Below, piece after piece: positions 24,910-37,386 of a DNA stretch of 64,000 bases (within the stretch, counting starts at the first letter, position 1; the number at the start of each line of letters is the position of its first letter). The notes below the pieces were generated by a model. That model was not told the DNA's origin. It did not search any database and worked only from the letters and a program-made list of their open reading frames with translations. Position numbers and translations under genes: made by a program. The DNA is from Aquilaria yunnanensis (taxonomy: Eukaryota; Streptophyta; Magnoliopsida; Malvales; Thymelaeaceae), in NCBI GenBank assembly GCA_039654915.1, contig CM077596.1:76943751-77007750 (forward strand). The letters run 5' to 3'.

Positions 24910-27514
24910 CTAATGGAACTGAAACATTTGGTGTCTGCATAGCTTCTTCATTCCCTTTCTCAACTGTAGCCAGTCAGGACTGTCACACTTGATCTCCACA
25001 GCTCGAGTTTCATGCGTGTTCAGCGAGCTGCTGCTTGAAATTGATGCCGAGTCCTCTTCATGATCGCTCCCGTCAAAGCTCCACACTTGTTCTTTCGGGC
25101 CAGCTGCCAGCTTACTGAAACTGGCACTTGTCAAGAATGTTGCTGATCTAGTTCTGTCTAGCGCTGGGCCCGGAGCTTCACCCTTGTTACAGAACAATGA
25201 ATTTAGGCTAATTCTATCTGAGGGAGAACCTGAGCCTGGCGATAGGATACTGGTCTTCCCAGCTAACTCTCTTTCATGCAGGGTCTTTAAGATCAGCGTC
25301 TTAAGGAACTTCATCACTTGTACAGCATGAATCAACGCTGTTAAGGGATCGGACATCTACATCAAACAGTGTCCAGATATCAATCAGATTGTTGCTAGAA
25401 TGAGGCAGTCCATAAAGGTTAGAACATGTCCATAAAATGACCAAGATTGTTCTAGCTGAATAGTGTATACTAGTACTTTTTAGTTAGAAGGCAGAAGCAT
25501 GCCCCATACAGCTCATACCACAGAAGGACAGATTAAGCAACTGTCCTTCCATTTTCATTTGATGTCCAAAATGACATACCTTAGTCATGTTTGGAGCAAA
25601 AACTGTAGCAATGTTGTGCGCGTTCATTTTATTGTATTTCTCATACTGCACAACATCTGCCATCAAATTGATGGCCCAATCAAGCAGAGCGGCTTCAGTT
25701 TTAGGGAGCAGCTTCACAAGGTCAGTGCAATCGTCTTCTGTGATGCAGTGCATCACCTGTTCTGGAGCAAGGCAATCAAGAATTCCTGTTGGGAGTTCTC
25801 TAAACCATGCCTACATAGCAGTTAACAAATGAACAGAGGGAGGACCCAGTGTGAGCATCTGAAAGTTGTAATGTTACGCAGGAATACAAATGCATGCTTG
25901 ATGGTGTTGTTACTTGCTATGGAGCTGCTACAACAAAGACAGCAGGCATGTAAACTTATGCAGAGAGACAGACAGACAGACAGACTACTGAAAATGGAAG
26001 AGTATGTGAATGTACCTTGATCAAACCTGCCAAGCAATGGACATCAACTCCACAAGGCATCAAACCTTTGCTCAACTGCTCTTTAGCATACTGCTCTTGA
26101 CTGTTTTCTGCTGTAATTCGAAATATTCCTTCTGCCTTCAACAACACAATCACGAGTAATTAAAACATGAAGAGGTTATAATCATAAATATGTCGGACAT
26201 CAACTGAATTTCGGCATACCTTAAGGCCTCCTTCCGAATATAAATGCCTCCGCATTCTGAGCAGAATGGTTGGCACACAGTTTCCTCTGTCGTCATGAGA
26301 ACACTGCATCGACTGGGCAGAAACTCCAAACACACTTGCACTGGATCATAGGCATACAGTTAGTTGTTTGCTTTAAAGTTGAAGTACTTGGTCACAGGCT
26401 TCCGTGAAATTAAATGATTTGTTGTATGATGAGAAAAGTCTCTAGACAATGGATTGCAGACAGCTACTTGAACCACTCACTAGTGCTGTTGAGGCCAAAT
26501 ATGGCTGTCCATTAAATTAACAGCATCTTCTATAGGCCAAGTCATCGATCAACATGTCAAAAATGCTTAACTATTGACCCCATCTGAAATGGCAGTCAGT
26601 TAGGCTGGCAGACCAAAGAAAGAACAAAATTGCCCCTCGAAATAACTTCTTCAGCTAACGAAGCCAAACAGCTCGCAAGTCACTTTCTTGGACAGAAAGC
26701 TACGCAGTGGACAGTTCCAAGTTCCAACACCCAAAAACCAGGGCAACAGTCACTCCATTAACAACATCTTCTATAGGCCAAGTCAACGATCAACATGTCA
26801 AAAATGCTTAACTATTAACCCCGTCTGAAATGGCAGTCAGTTAGGCTGGCAGACCAAGGAAAGAACAAATTGCCCCACGAGATAACTTCTTCTGCTAACG
26901 AAGCCAAACAGCTAGGCAAGTCACTTTCTTGGACAGAAAGCTACGCAGTGGACAGTTTCAACACGCGAAAACCAGGGCAACAGTGACTCCATTAACAAAG
27001 GGAGAAAATGAGAATGAATAGATCCATCAATCTAAAAGTGTTGAGCTATATATTCACGCAATTACCTGGCACTCGGTGGCTTGGGAGGGAACTCCGGCTC
27101 GAGATCGTCGGGCAAGCCGAGGAAGCCATTGAAGCGGTCGAAAGTGACGTGGGAGACGTGACGGACTTGGGTGGGCGTACTAATGTCCATGGAAGACGAA
27201 TCGTCTCTGTCCACGCTGCAGGTGACGAGAGACTTCCTGAGTGCGGCTGCCAGAATATCCAGAATCTGGAACTGTCCGTCGTCATGGGGCGGGGAATCTG
27301 CTTTCCGGCCACTCCCGAAGGACTTCGAAATGGGGTTTTTACTGAGAGCAGCACCATGTGAATCAACCTGGGAAATTTCTTCCTCCCCAGCAGTTTCATC
27401 ATCATCATCATCATCAGCTTCAATACTGTCCTCTGCCTCCTGGGCTTTGGTCCGTCGGAAGAAAGGAGAGAGGTCATGAAGTCCGATGCGTTTTGACCAA
27501 AACAGACCTGTCAT
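24910..27514 (-). CDS. ROP GTPase-activating protein (CRIB + RhoGAP), five exons
   Basis: Exons on the minus strand: 27514-27066, 26340-26220, 26135-26016, 25810-25580 and 25356-24910. All introns are GT-AG and phases agree, giving 455 residues. It speeds GTP hydrolysis by ROP (plant Rho) GTPases at the plasma membrane or cytoplasm and so limits polarity signalling. An acidic run DDDDDD is at 34-39. The CRIB motif ISTPTQVRHVSHVTFD is at 111-126 and binds active ROP. The RhoGAP domain spans about 150-330: AEGIFRI places the arginine finger at Arg196, and KMNAHNIATVFAPNM lies at 291-305. The tail is variable, as in the family. I chose the Met at 27514 (MTGLFWSKRI) over an in-frame Met 37 codons upstream because relatives start similarly and the extension looks like 5' leader. 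Confidence 0.95.
26513..26993. repeat. 241-bp tandem duplication inside RopGAP intron 1
   Basis: Two head-to-tail copies lie at about 26513-26753 and 26754-26993. Both contain catcttctataggccaagtc and ggcagtcagttaggctggca, and differ by a few substitutions and small indels. A third partial start (ccattaacaaa) follows at 26989. Confidence 0.9.
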
Positions 27515-27850
27515 TGGTTTGGTTACTGAGATTGAAAACTGGCCGGGTAGGCGAATCGAGAGGGGGAAAGTAAAATTCCTGACGAAGAAAAGAATGAACA
27601 GATTAATGCAAGGGACTATAGTCAAAGGGAATGTTGAAAACTAAAAGCGAGGGGGGGAGATTGGGTGGGTGGGTAGCTTGGTGGAGAAGGAAAGAAGGAA
27701 GAGATTGATTGAGGAAGGAGATTGTAATTGTATTCGTAGTTGTAGTTGATCTGGAAAGCATTGCAACAAGATTCAGTTGAGAGGGAGAGGTTTGTGGGAG
27801 AGGGAGAGAGGTGTTGGCAGAGGAGTGTTACTTATAGCATTAACTATTAA
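27515..27850 (-). promoter_or_regulatory. RopGAP 5' leader and proximal promoter region
   Basis: The minus-strand sequence just upstream of the chosen start is pyrimidine-rich (ctctccctctcccacaaacc on the sense strand), like many plant 5' leaders. No clear TATA box could be fixed, so the leader limits are uncertain. Confidence 0.35.
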
Positions 27851-29782
27851 GTGAAAGTTAATAATTATTATTATTATCCTTGATTCTAATGTTTATCTCT
27901 TAATTGCTGGAATCAGTCTTCGGCTTTGCCTGTTTGGTGCATTGATGGATGTTATTTACGGATAAGGAAATAATCAAAATTTGAGATTCACTAGAGCACA
28001 TATTATATATATGAAAATTAAAGGAAAACCATGCATGCAGTAAATCATTTCGAAATTAATTAGTAGGCAATGCATAAATGACTATAAAGTTAAGTTAAAA
28101 TGTCATGTTTAAATAAATTTCAGTGCTGACTTGTGCAATATATATATATATACACACACACACACTATGGGACATGAAGTAATTAACATGAGTAGCATAG
28201 GAGAAAGGGTAGGGAGAGAATAAATGATTGAATATCTTAGATCTTGTGATATAATCACAAGCCTTTCAGTATTGGGTTATGGCTTTTATTCTTGATTACA
28301 CATTAAACTTATTAGTTGGACAAAGAAAAATGAACGTATCCTAATTTTAATGTTTGAGATGTAAGTCCTCATGATAAGCATATGAAAGTGCATAGAGGCT
28401 TTTTATTGAGGTGGCCGGTGATACAATAAAAGATTAGGAAAATGGTTGGCCCGAGTCCATGGAGGAGCTCATTAAACCAATAGAGTTCATTAATTATCTC
28501 TCAAACTCTATAGTTGTGATTTTCATCAATGCAAAAACAATATGCATGCGGTCGGGAATTAAGCTGTTGGGGGAAGTCAAGGATATGAGTTTCTTGGCTT
28601 TGTTTATGTTTATGGACGGGTTGAGTTGCTTTCAAGTAAGTGCAAGAATCAATCAACCAAATCACTACTCATGAACGTGTAGCTGGCTAGAGATAGGTAG
28701 GGTTCATTTCATTAGGTGAAATCTTCAAACCAAAGGCTCAATCAATTATATACTACTCCAGTAATAACGTCAAGTTCCCTAATTTCACGTTTAAAAAACA
28801 AAATCAACTTCAACAAAAAGGGTTTTCCTTTTCAGTCTGTCCTTCCTTTCTGCTCTCCCCGTATGTAGAATTACTTGCCTTTCCAACGACAGAGACGAAT
28901 TATATAGATACATTTAAAAAAAAAAAAAAAAAAGGAATCGGCGACGGTGACATTAACTGGGTCAGGGTGATGGGTCTAATGCGGCCCATAAAGGTATTAG
29001 TCCAACCCACAAATGAGTTGTTCATTTCAGACTCTAAAAGACCCAGCAAAAACTTAAACCTAAAGGCCTCAATCAAAATTTTCCGCTTTCCTCTACAAAG
29101 CAAGAACTACTAAGCCTGGCTCATAAATTTATGGGCTCATGTGATGTCAAACACAAATTTATAAAATCATGTCCGTTTATGGTTTGCAAATTAATCCATC
29201 GCACACTGAAAAGAGAGAACAAACATCAGTGGCTTATTTTCAACCTAATATTTCGTTTTCAACCTAATAAAATGATTTTAATATATTATTGTACACATTG
29301 TACACAACCTAATATTACTGTACAAATTAATCCAGCAAATGATTGTACACTATTATTGTTCACTATTTTTATTTTAATCTATTATTGTACACTATTTCAA
29401 TAAATTGACAATTTAAATAAATAATCTGTTTATATAAAAATGAAACATAATAATACATGAAAGCTCATTTAAAACTGACTGGCCCGTTAAAATCTAAATA
29501 ACCAAAACCATTGAATTAATGATAGATATCTGTTAACACTTAAGCACTGTGGGTCTTTAGCTATAACGCCAAATAATGTTAAGACAGCGGGAGTGGTTAC
29601 CCCAACCAGATCTTCCCAATTTAGCTGATGACATATCACTCAATTCCCGGATCCTCTGTTGCCACTAATTTGTTCGTTTTAACACTAACGCCGAAATGGG
29701 TCGCTGGCTTCCATTTATTTATTGTTTTTAATTTTATTGCTTTTAAAAACATAAACTGAGACATACAGTACAGAATATAAAA
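27851..29782. other. AT-rich intergenic stretch, no gene seen
   Basis: No gene is supported. A (TA)n(CA)n microsatellite is at about 28139-28165 and a poly-A run at 28915-28934. Short open frames at 28459-28674 and 29131-29403 show no family resemblance. Confidence 0.5.
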
Positions 29783-30245
29783 AGGGTAAATTACAAAAGC
29801 TCCCCTATTGTTTAATTTAACCTACATTTTATCTTTTATAATTTCAAAAATTTACACTTTATCTCGTAATTCCTTTATAGTGTCCAAGAACAACTTCTGA
29901 AACCTTAAATTAAACTATTTGATAACCATATTTCAATAATTTTAAGATTTTTTATATTTTTTTCATAGCTAACCGACCTTTAAAAAATATTGATATGCAT
30001 TTACAAAAAAATATATATATTTACAGAAAGAAAAAAATGATAATTTAAAATACTTATTGATTATAAAAAAAATATTAGAGAGACTAACATTATTAGAAGA
30101 TAACTATCATATAGTTTAAATTACAGTTTTAGAAATTATTATCAAACAATATAAAAAACTAGAGGGCAAAGTGTACATTTTAAAAAATAAAAATGATAAA
30201 CTGTAAGTTAAGGTAAACCTCAAATGGCTAATTGTAACTTTCCCA
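29783..30245. mobile_element. MITE-like element, copy 1 of a two-copy family
   Basis: The ends agggtaaattacaaaagctc and (reverse) gggaaagttacaattagcc form an imperfect inverted repeat that continues inward for about 80 bp (tacactttatct / tacactttgccc). The interior shares blocks with 50901-51349, for example ataaccatatttcaataatt and catatagtttaaatta. It has no coding capacity. A target duplication is not clear for this copy. Confidence 0.7.
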
Positions 30246-31099
30246 TGCAATTGGAAATGAACAATTGGATAATTTCACGCCTACAAAAAAGAGCTTTTCG
30301 AAATTAGCATAAAGTTGGATAGTTTATTAATGGTATAAATTAAATCATTAAAGTTAAATGTTTAAAATTATCATTAAATAGTTTTTTTAGAACTCTGATG
30401 ATAATTGCTAAGGACCTATTTAGTTCCAGAAAATTTTCTAAAAATTAGAAAATGAAAAGAGAATATGTTTAGTATGTAAGTTTTCTTTTTTTATTTTCTA
30501 AGAAAACAATTTTCCATGTCATGAAGAATTGGAAAACATCATTTCTACTGCTTTATCAGTTTTTCATATCTAAAAAAACATTTTAAATTATGTGTTTCTC
30601 TCGCTCTCGACAAGATCTCGCTCGTCGTCGCCGCTACTGGACCTTTTCACTTATCGCCTGCTTTGCCAATCTCCTCGGCATCGCCAATCTCAGAATTGAC
30701 TCTCTGCTTCGATCGGTGAATACGGAATCGGTAGCAATTATGGAGCCTGTAATCAGACCTTTCTCCTTCCTCCAGACAATTTCACTCATTATCAACAGTA
30801 TGGTGAAACAAAAAGCAGTAAAGATGGTCGGCAACGCGCTATCAGGCAATGGAAGACGATGATACTGCTGAAATGTTATGCTTTTGGGGAGCACAAAGAT
30901 GGGGGCTCAGATGCAAGGGATAAAAAAGTTTGGGGCTTACGCGGTAAATAGAAAAAATTTGGGGCTGAATTTGAACTTTCTCTTTTTTGCTTTTGAAGCT
31001 GATAGACTTAGGAAAATATAGGCAAATCAAATATAAACTAAATGTAAAAAGGAAAAAAAAATCAAGCTTCATCATTGGATATTACCTCATTATCGGAAC
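30246..31099. other. Intergenic with a GC-richer island at 30590-30870
   Basis: Within AT-rich DNA, 30590-30870 is markedly richer in GC and CpG (tcgctcgtcgtcgccgctac). It is open for 90 codons on plus (30590-30862) and 86 on minus. I recognise no protein family. It may be a captured gene fragment or a decayed exon. Confidence 0.35.
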
Positions 31100-33066
31100 T
31101 TTTTTTGTCTTACATATGCATACTTTCACTGCCTCGGGTGTCAATCTTGATTATTTGTTCAATATTACCTATTTTTTTTGCATTAAACGCTGCTTCATAT
31201 GCTAAAGTAAGGATCGAAACAGTAAGAATCTTCTGTGCAATTATCGATAAGATCAGAAACCTTGATTGTTTTTTGTTTCCATCACTCCAATATGTCAATG
31301 TCGCTTGGCTTGAACGATGCGTTGAGGTAGTCATCAATTTCAGCTAAACCCGAAGTCATTGGTCGGGGATGCTTCAACATTTGGAAGGTCGGGTTGAATA
31401 TTGATAAAATTGATCTCCTAGGAGGCTCGGTTTGAGGAGTTTCAGAGATCTTACCTTATTTGAATACTGCTCACAATATAACTTGTATAAAGAATACAAT
31501 TACTTAGAAGTAGTAGCAGACATGACCAAAACATTTATAGGAGACATTTCTAAATAAATATGATAAATGTCTCCAAGTAATGTCGACATGCCTGTCAATT
31601 TGATACATGGATCAAGCAAAGAAGCAACTAAAAAGATAGAGGGAATGTTTTTGAAATATTAAATCTACTTAGCCCAAATGGCTTTAATAGTTGATTTAAA
31701 AAACTTATCATTTTTAAACTGATATAAAACATATGTAATGTTCACTAAACGAATCAAAACTTGATGAACGGTTAGGTAGCAAACATCGGAGAAAAATTCA
31801 GTTGCCTCATAAAAAAACTTAAGCAATTCATCAGTTTTAGAACCTTTTTCCCAGACTTCAATCGTAAAAAGTTCACATCCCATCTTTATGTTTATAAAAT
31901 GTACGAATATGCATATTGTAACATCAAATAAGTAGAGTTCCAGTGGGTTAGACAACCTAATTTAAACTTTTTTCAAGAAAAATGGTTTTTTATTTTCAAA
32001 ATAAAACCTTTTGGATTCACGAAATACAACGAGTCTTGATTTTAAAAATAACAATGAATTTCGAATAGACATAATTTCATTTTAGAGAACTTCTAAACCC
32101 TTTTGCACATGCAGGTTTAAAATGTGGCACATGCATCAAATGTAAAGAACACACCTTCAAGAGATGGTTTCAATATTTGGCTCAAAAAGTGCGCAACAAT
32201 ATCATTGTTTGAAGCATTATCAAATAAAATGTATAGGACTTTACCAGCACAATAATAATTATGTAAAGTTTCTAAAATGCAATTATATATGTAATAACCA
32301 ATATAATCAGTTTCAATGACCATAAATGACAAAATACATTTTTGCATGACCCCATTAGAATCAATCAAATAAGTAGTAACACAATAATATGATTGACCTA
32401 CAGGTGATGTCTACATGTCAGAAGTAAATGTCATACAATGATCAAGAGCAAAGAAATAGGCTTGCAAATATGATTTTTTTGTTTCAAATAGTTTAAAGCT
32501 CTCATTCCTAGCTGTTTTCCTAGAAATTTTTTTAAATATAGGGTTTAATTGTGATTTAATCTAAAGTTCTAGGTACACATTTTCAGCTTCTGAAAAAGGT
32601 TTTTCAGTAAATGTCATCTAATTTATTGTAAGTGTCATCTAATTTATTGTGCATTCTCACAAGATTGTTGATTAAATTGAAATATATTTAACTTACCGGT
32701 TGTACTTTCAAGTTGTGTTTGTCCTTCGGAACTAATAACAGCACTGAGAAAGACATTGGGATGATGATTTTCTATGTGGCGCCGCAGCGCTTTGATGCCA
32801 AAATTCTTTTTATGCACCAACTTTTTTCCGTAACATTTACATTTGTTGCACCTTGACTCTCTATCAAATAAAGCTCATAATGCTCCCAAACCCAAGTTAT
32901 TAGCCTTCAGGATTTATCTTGTTTTTGTCCTTGGGTATCCTTAGCATTGAGTTGACGGTTTGTGGACGTTAGTTGTGTTGATGGATCTCCAGCCAGTGTC
33001 ACATCCACCACTTCAACATCATCATTCAATAATTAATCATCTATACCCAAATCATAATTCGTCATT
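31100..33066 (-). pseudogene. Decayed hAT-family transposase, interrupted by the Tat element
   Basis: Minus-strand frames read hAT transposase blocks in order. A BED zinc finger is at about 32860-32770 (C-x2-C, then IKALRRHIENHH). The RNase H-like core is at about 32370-32120 (CAGKVLYILFDNASNN). LLKFFYEATEFFSD is at about 31850, and the C-terminal dimerisation block at about 31345-31120 (YLNASFKPSDIDIL, then SIIAQKILTVSILTLAYEAA). Stops and frameshifts separate them. A plausible Met start spans the target site: minus-strand ATGAC is the duplicated pentamer, followed by NYDLGIDD. Upstream sequence of the same element therefore continues after 48639. Terminal inverted repeats were not found. 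Confidence 0.8.
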
Positions 33067-35495
33067 GTTGACACCCAATTTCGTCCGGGTGTTTTAAAAT
33101 TTTAAAAAAAAAATTTATTAAAAAAAAATTAATTTTAAAAAAATATATTACTATTATTATTAAAAAAATTTAATTAGTTTAAAATATATTTTTGTTTTGT
33201 GAAAATTTGATTTAAAATGATATATGTGTAAATATGTGTATGTTTGAAATAAAATAAAATTTCATGAAAAAAAATGACAAAAAATTAAAAGTTCGAGGTA
33301 AAAATGACAAAATTGAGAAGTTTCGGGAAAAATTGACAAATTCTAAAAGTTCCAGGAGCATTTGGTAGTTTGTCACATAAAATTTTGGGCCTGCCGACGT
33401 TTCTGGGCAAAATTGACAGAAAACGACAAAATTGTCAAAATCAGAAGCTTCAGGAACTTATTCAGAGGCTGAGAGACATAAAGGACTAAAATTGTCATTT
33501 TACCAATTTAAAAGATAAGTTTGAAATTTTTTATTAATTTATCCATCAACAGTTCAGCCAAACTTCCTCTATAAATAGCCCCCCAAATTTTGTGCTGAAC
33601 ACAGAAAAAAATACATAGAAAGCTTAGAGCTCCGTTTTAAAAAATAGAAAAAATTAATGCCTTAGCCCCTGGCTCTCCTTCCTTTCTCCAGAAAATCCCA
33701 AAATTTTTTATTTTGACAGTTCGACCATCTTCTTCCTTCCATTTCCCGTGCGTTCTCTCTCTCTCTCCTCTCGTTTTCTCTCTCTTTCTCCTTCCTCTGC
33801 CGGCCGTCGCCTGCCGCCGCTCCGTCCGCGCCGCCGCCACGCCGCCGCTGCGTTCCTCCCTTGCGCCACCCTGCCCTTCCTCTTCCTCCCCTGCGCCGTG
33901 CCTGCTCCTCCCTCCTCCTCCCTCGCGTGTGCTCTGTCTCACGTTCCCAGCAAAATTCAAAATTAAAACTAAAGGGTACAACCCTTGTTTTGTCCTCTAT
34001 TGTTTTTATTTCTTTCACTTTGGTCACTAACCTTTTATTTTGTTCTTGCAGAATTAATTCCTAACTATTTTAATTTTTACTTGTTTTACTTATTTGTTAT
34101 TATTACTAACCCTTTTTTTTTTTGTTATTAACTTACTAACAACTAACTTTTAATATTATTATTGTTACTAACCTTTTAATTTTTGCATTATTACTAATTT
34201 TTATAATTGTTGTTAACAATTAATTAACTTTTTATTATTGTTATTAATTAATTAATTTAATTAACTTGACTAACTTTTTATTATTGTTGTTAATTAATTA
34301 ATTTAATTAACTTGACTAACTTTTTATTATTGTTTTTAATTAATTAATTTAATTAACTTGACTAACTTTTTATTATTGTTGTTAATCAATTAATTTAATT
34401 AACTTGACTAACTTTTTATTATTGTTGTTAATCAATTAATTTAATTAAACTTGGCTAATTTTTATTATTGTTGTTAATTAATTTAATTAACTTTGCTAAC
34501 CTTTATTATTATTTATTTTTAAAGTGGATGGCCAAAAAGCCCCACTTTATTATTATTAATTTTCCTTTATATAATTTTTTTTTAATTTAATTCACCTTTA
34601 CCCTTACTTAAATAAATAAATTAAAATTAAAAGAAGATTATTTTTTAAGCCTAATAAAAATAATTTTTTAAAAAGCCAATTATTTTATTTTTCTTTTATA
34701 AATTGAATAATTATTTAAATAATAAATAACTTTCACTAAAAAAAAACTAAAAGAAAGATAAGAAAAAGATAAGAAAGATAAGAAAAAGATAAAAAAAAAG
34801 AAAAGAAAGAAAGAAAAGATAAGAAAGATAAGAAAAAGATAAAATCAAAAAGAAAGAAAAGAAAGAAAGAAAAGAAAGAAAAGAAAGAAAAGAAAAGAAA
34901 GTGTAAAGAATAAAAAATAAATTTTTTAGATTATTAATAAATCTAAAAACAAAAGACTTACAAATTAGTAATAATAAATTCCATAAAAATAATAATTATA
35001 TAACTAACAATTAATTAAAGTAATTTCCATATCCAGATGATCCAGCAGGATCTACGGTTTGGAAAATATCAAACTTTCAAAATAAATAAATTAAATAAAA
35101 AGATAAAAATCCATATTTTTACGATATGGATTAAAATTTTCACCAAATTCCGTGTCCAAATGACTCGGCAGAGTCCATGGTTCGGAATCAAATCTTCCGT
35201 GTCCAAATGACTCGGTAGAGTCCATGGTTCGGAAGTATAAAATTCTATACAAATTAACTTAAAAATCCACATTTCGACTAATTCAGTTAAAATTTCTAAA
35301 TTAACTGAAAATTATTTAAAAGCAAAGTAAAACAAAATTAAAATCAACTAAGGTGCCAATTTTGGGCGCTATAACAATATTGTTTTAGCGTAACCGTACT
35401 CCCGATCCCCGAACTCTCGCAGACCAATTTTAAGGTGACCAATCGACCTAAGAAAACTGATTGGTGGCGACTCCAGAAAACCCGACGTTGCCACA
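33067..35495 (+). repeat. 5' LTR of the Tat-like element
   Basis: Begins TGTTGACACCC and ends CGTTGCCACA. It contains a likely TATA box (tataaatag at 33570-33578), a C/T-rich then GC-rich block (33740-33925) and about six copies of a 46-bp AT-rich unit (34229-34500). A GA-rich run (34740-34905) and two copies of gtccaaatgactcgg(c/t)agag (35150-35230) follow. Frames in the GC block are compositional and are not called as genes. Confidence 0.95.
33570..33578 (+). promoter_or_regulatory. TATA box of the 5' LTR
   Basis: tataaatag followed about 25-30 bp later by gctgaacacag, a plausible start region for the genomic transcript. The same site recurs in the 3' LTR at about 46686-46694. One base just upstream differs (cctctataaa versus catctataaa). 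Confidence 0.6.
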
Positions 35496-35498
35496 GCT

Positions 35499-35518
35499 TG
35501 GCGACTCCACTGGGGACC
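35499..35518 (+). other. Primer-binding site (tRNA-Arg type) of the Tat-like element
   Basis: tggcgactccactggggacc starts three bases after the LTR. It matches the type of PBS described for Ogre/Tat elements, complementary to the 3' end of a tRNA-Arg. Unlike the PBS of the old Athila-like element it looks undamaged. Confidence 0.75.
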
Positions 35519-36489
35519 CTGGTTAGTGAGTCAAGCCTAAAACTTGATTTGTTTTGTTTTGCTTTTTGCTTCTTTTTATGTGGATTTTTATATGTTATAT
35601 TTACTTATTCTAAACATGCATAATGCATTCACAATATGAAGCTCTATACCCGAGCTTCTTCAAAGCGAACACGTTCTTTCTAAGCGGAATTGGTGTTGTT
35701 GTCCTTGAGAGGCCATGGTCTCTAAGCCTTCACCGGTTTCAAAGTAGCAAAGTAGTGTATTGCCTTCTGAGACGGTTAGTCTCTGCATGGGCCCACGAAA
35801 AGCTACGACTCGAATTAATCCATTCCTTACATTAACCCTAGAGGGTAAGGAATCGGGCCGTCACTATGATTTAGTGACGGGATTCGGGAACTATCCCTTG
35901 CTTTTTTGATAAACCACCTTATGCATATAGAACTCCCCACTTAACCATAGAACTGACCATAGAATTTCTACCATTTTACCAACGCCATAAGCATATCCTT
36001 GTTATGCTATGTTGTTACTCTACACTTTTCTTCGTATGGTTTTAACTTGTTTATCCATAATAGTTCATGAGTTGTTAATTGTTATTTAACTTATTAATAA
36101 CCTTATCTTTCTTTTCTTGTACTTCTGTTTTGTGCAATTACTCTTCATACATCAAAACCACGCATTAAACTTTGCTAACTTTTTGGTCTTTCTAATGACA
36201 ACTAGAAGTCTTGAAGTTCCACGATAATGGATAATCAAATTCACTCATCGCATACATCCATTACATTAATCACGTGTATATAAAGTCTGATAAAAACATA
36301 ATCTCATTGCACACATCCATTACATTAATCACGTGCATGTAAAGTCTGATAAAAACATAATCTCATTTTGCATACATACATCCATCACATCAGTCATATA
36401 CACATAGAATCTAATAAAATAAATCTTACTTTAAAAAGGGTAAAATTGGACCTCAACACCGATATTCAACCCGGCTCCAAACAAGATTA
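35519..36489 (+). other. Leader of the Tat-like element with a ~60-bp tandem repeat
   Basis: An untranslated leader between PBS and gag. At 36245-36425 three copies of a ~60-bp unit occur (catccattacattaatcacg, then taaagtctgataaaaacata); the third is diverged. No gene is supported; the frames at 35435-35835 are short. Confidence 0.7.
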
Positions 36490-37386
36490 ATGGCAGAACA
36501 AGCCGAAGGACGTCTCATAGAGATGGAGTCAAAGATAGAAAGTATGGCCGAACAAATGAGACAATTGATCGAGCTAATCAAGGCGAAAGCAATTCAAGAA
36601 GCACAAGTTCAGCCACCCATGACAGAAAGAGAAATGGTCACTTTGTTTGTCCAGACACTGAAGTACCTATATTATGACGAACTCATTGGCAATTCGGCAA
36701 CTAATTTTTCTAATATTGTCATGTCTAGAGAAAGAATCGAGCGTGAGATTAGGACTGGGAATATTGCTGAATCCTTTAATAATCCTATGAAAAGAGGAGG
36801 ACCATCCAGAAGAAAAGATGACGAAGTACAACAAATAGGACGCGGAAGAAGGATTCCCCTCGTGGATACTGTGGCTATCGGACCTCGCCTATCCTATTTT
36901 GCCAATGGGCCCGATAATTACCTTCCAAATAGGCCCAATGATTATCCTCTGAATAGGCCCAATAATTATCCTCCAAATAGGCCCAATGATTATCCTTCCA
37001 ATAGGCCCAACAATTATCCTTTTAACAGACCTAATCAGTCATGGCCACCTGCTCCTACTCCTCCAGTACCTGCACCAAGACCAAGAGAAGTTTTCACACC
37101 AATTTCCATGACTTATACTGAGTTATACCCAAAACTCATCGAAAGACAATTTATCCGTCCAATTCCTACAAAGCCATTCAAACCCCCATATCCAAGGTGG
37201 TATGACCCTAACATTACCTGCCCATATCATGATGGCGTTCCAGGCCATGGCTTGGAAAACTGCATGGCATTGAAGCGTATAGTTCAACAATTAATCGAGT
37301 CAAAGTGGTTGGACTTTTCCGATGAGCCAAATGTCACCCACAATCCATTGCCGCCTCATCAAGCAAAACCAAGTCCAAGTTGCTAG
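36490..37386 (+). CDS. Tat-type gag, internally shortened
   Basis: An uninterrupted 298-codon frame. The N-terminus (about 1-35, RLIEMESKIESMAEQMRQL) is a coiled-coil-like heptad stretch. From residue about 42 it reads VQPPMTEREMVTLFVQTLKY and NFSNIVMSRERIEREIRTG, which in Tat gag proteins lie after the main retrotrans_gag domain. The C-terminal part has YPKLIERQFIRPIP, PPYPRWYDPN and the Tat signature C-x2-YH-x4-GH-x3-NC (CPYHDGVPGHGLENC). Between them is a (Y/N)-P-(P/L/S)-NRPN repeat at about 143-178. About 100-150 residues of capsid domain seem to be missing between the coil and VQPPMTERE. Family comparison is from memory of the lineage. It may bind RNA without forming a normal particle. 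Confidence 0.8.
   Translation: MAEQAEGRLIEMESKIESMAEQMRQLIELIKAKAIQEAQVQPPMTEREMVTLFVQTLKYLYYDELIGNSATNFSNIVMSRERIEREIRTGNIAESFNNPMKRGGPSRRKDDEVQQIGRGRRIPLVDTVAIGPRLSYFANGPDNYLPNRPNDYPLNRPNNYPPNRPNDYPSNRPNNYPFNRPNQSWPPAPTPPVPAPRPREVFTPISMTYTELYPKLIERQFIRPIPTKPFKPPYPRWYDPNITCPYHDGVPGHGLENCMALKRIVQQLIESKWLDFSDEPNVTHNPLPPHQAKPSPSC

Noticed and set aside
27515..27625. 37-codon N-terminal extension of the RopGAP protein
   Set aside because: It is hydrophobic and unlike the family N-terminus. The Met at 27514 gives the expected MTGLF-type start.
33637..34064. Overlapping Arg/Pro/Ser-rich frames in the GC-rich part of the LTR (also at 46753-47180)
   Set aside because: Frames are open on several phases at once because of C/T- and GC-rich composition. 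They lie inside LTRs and match no family.
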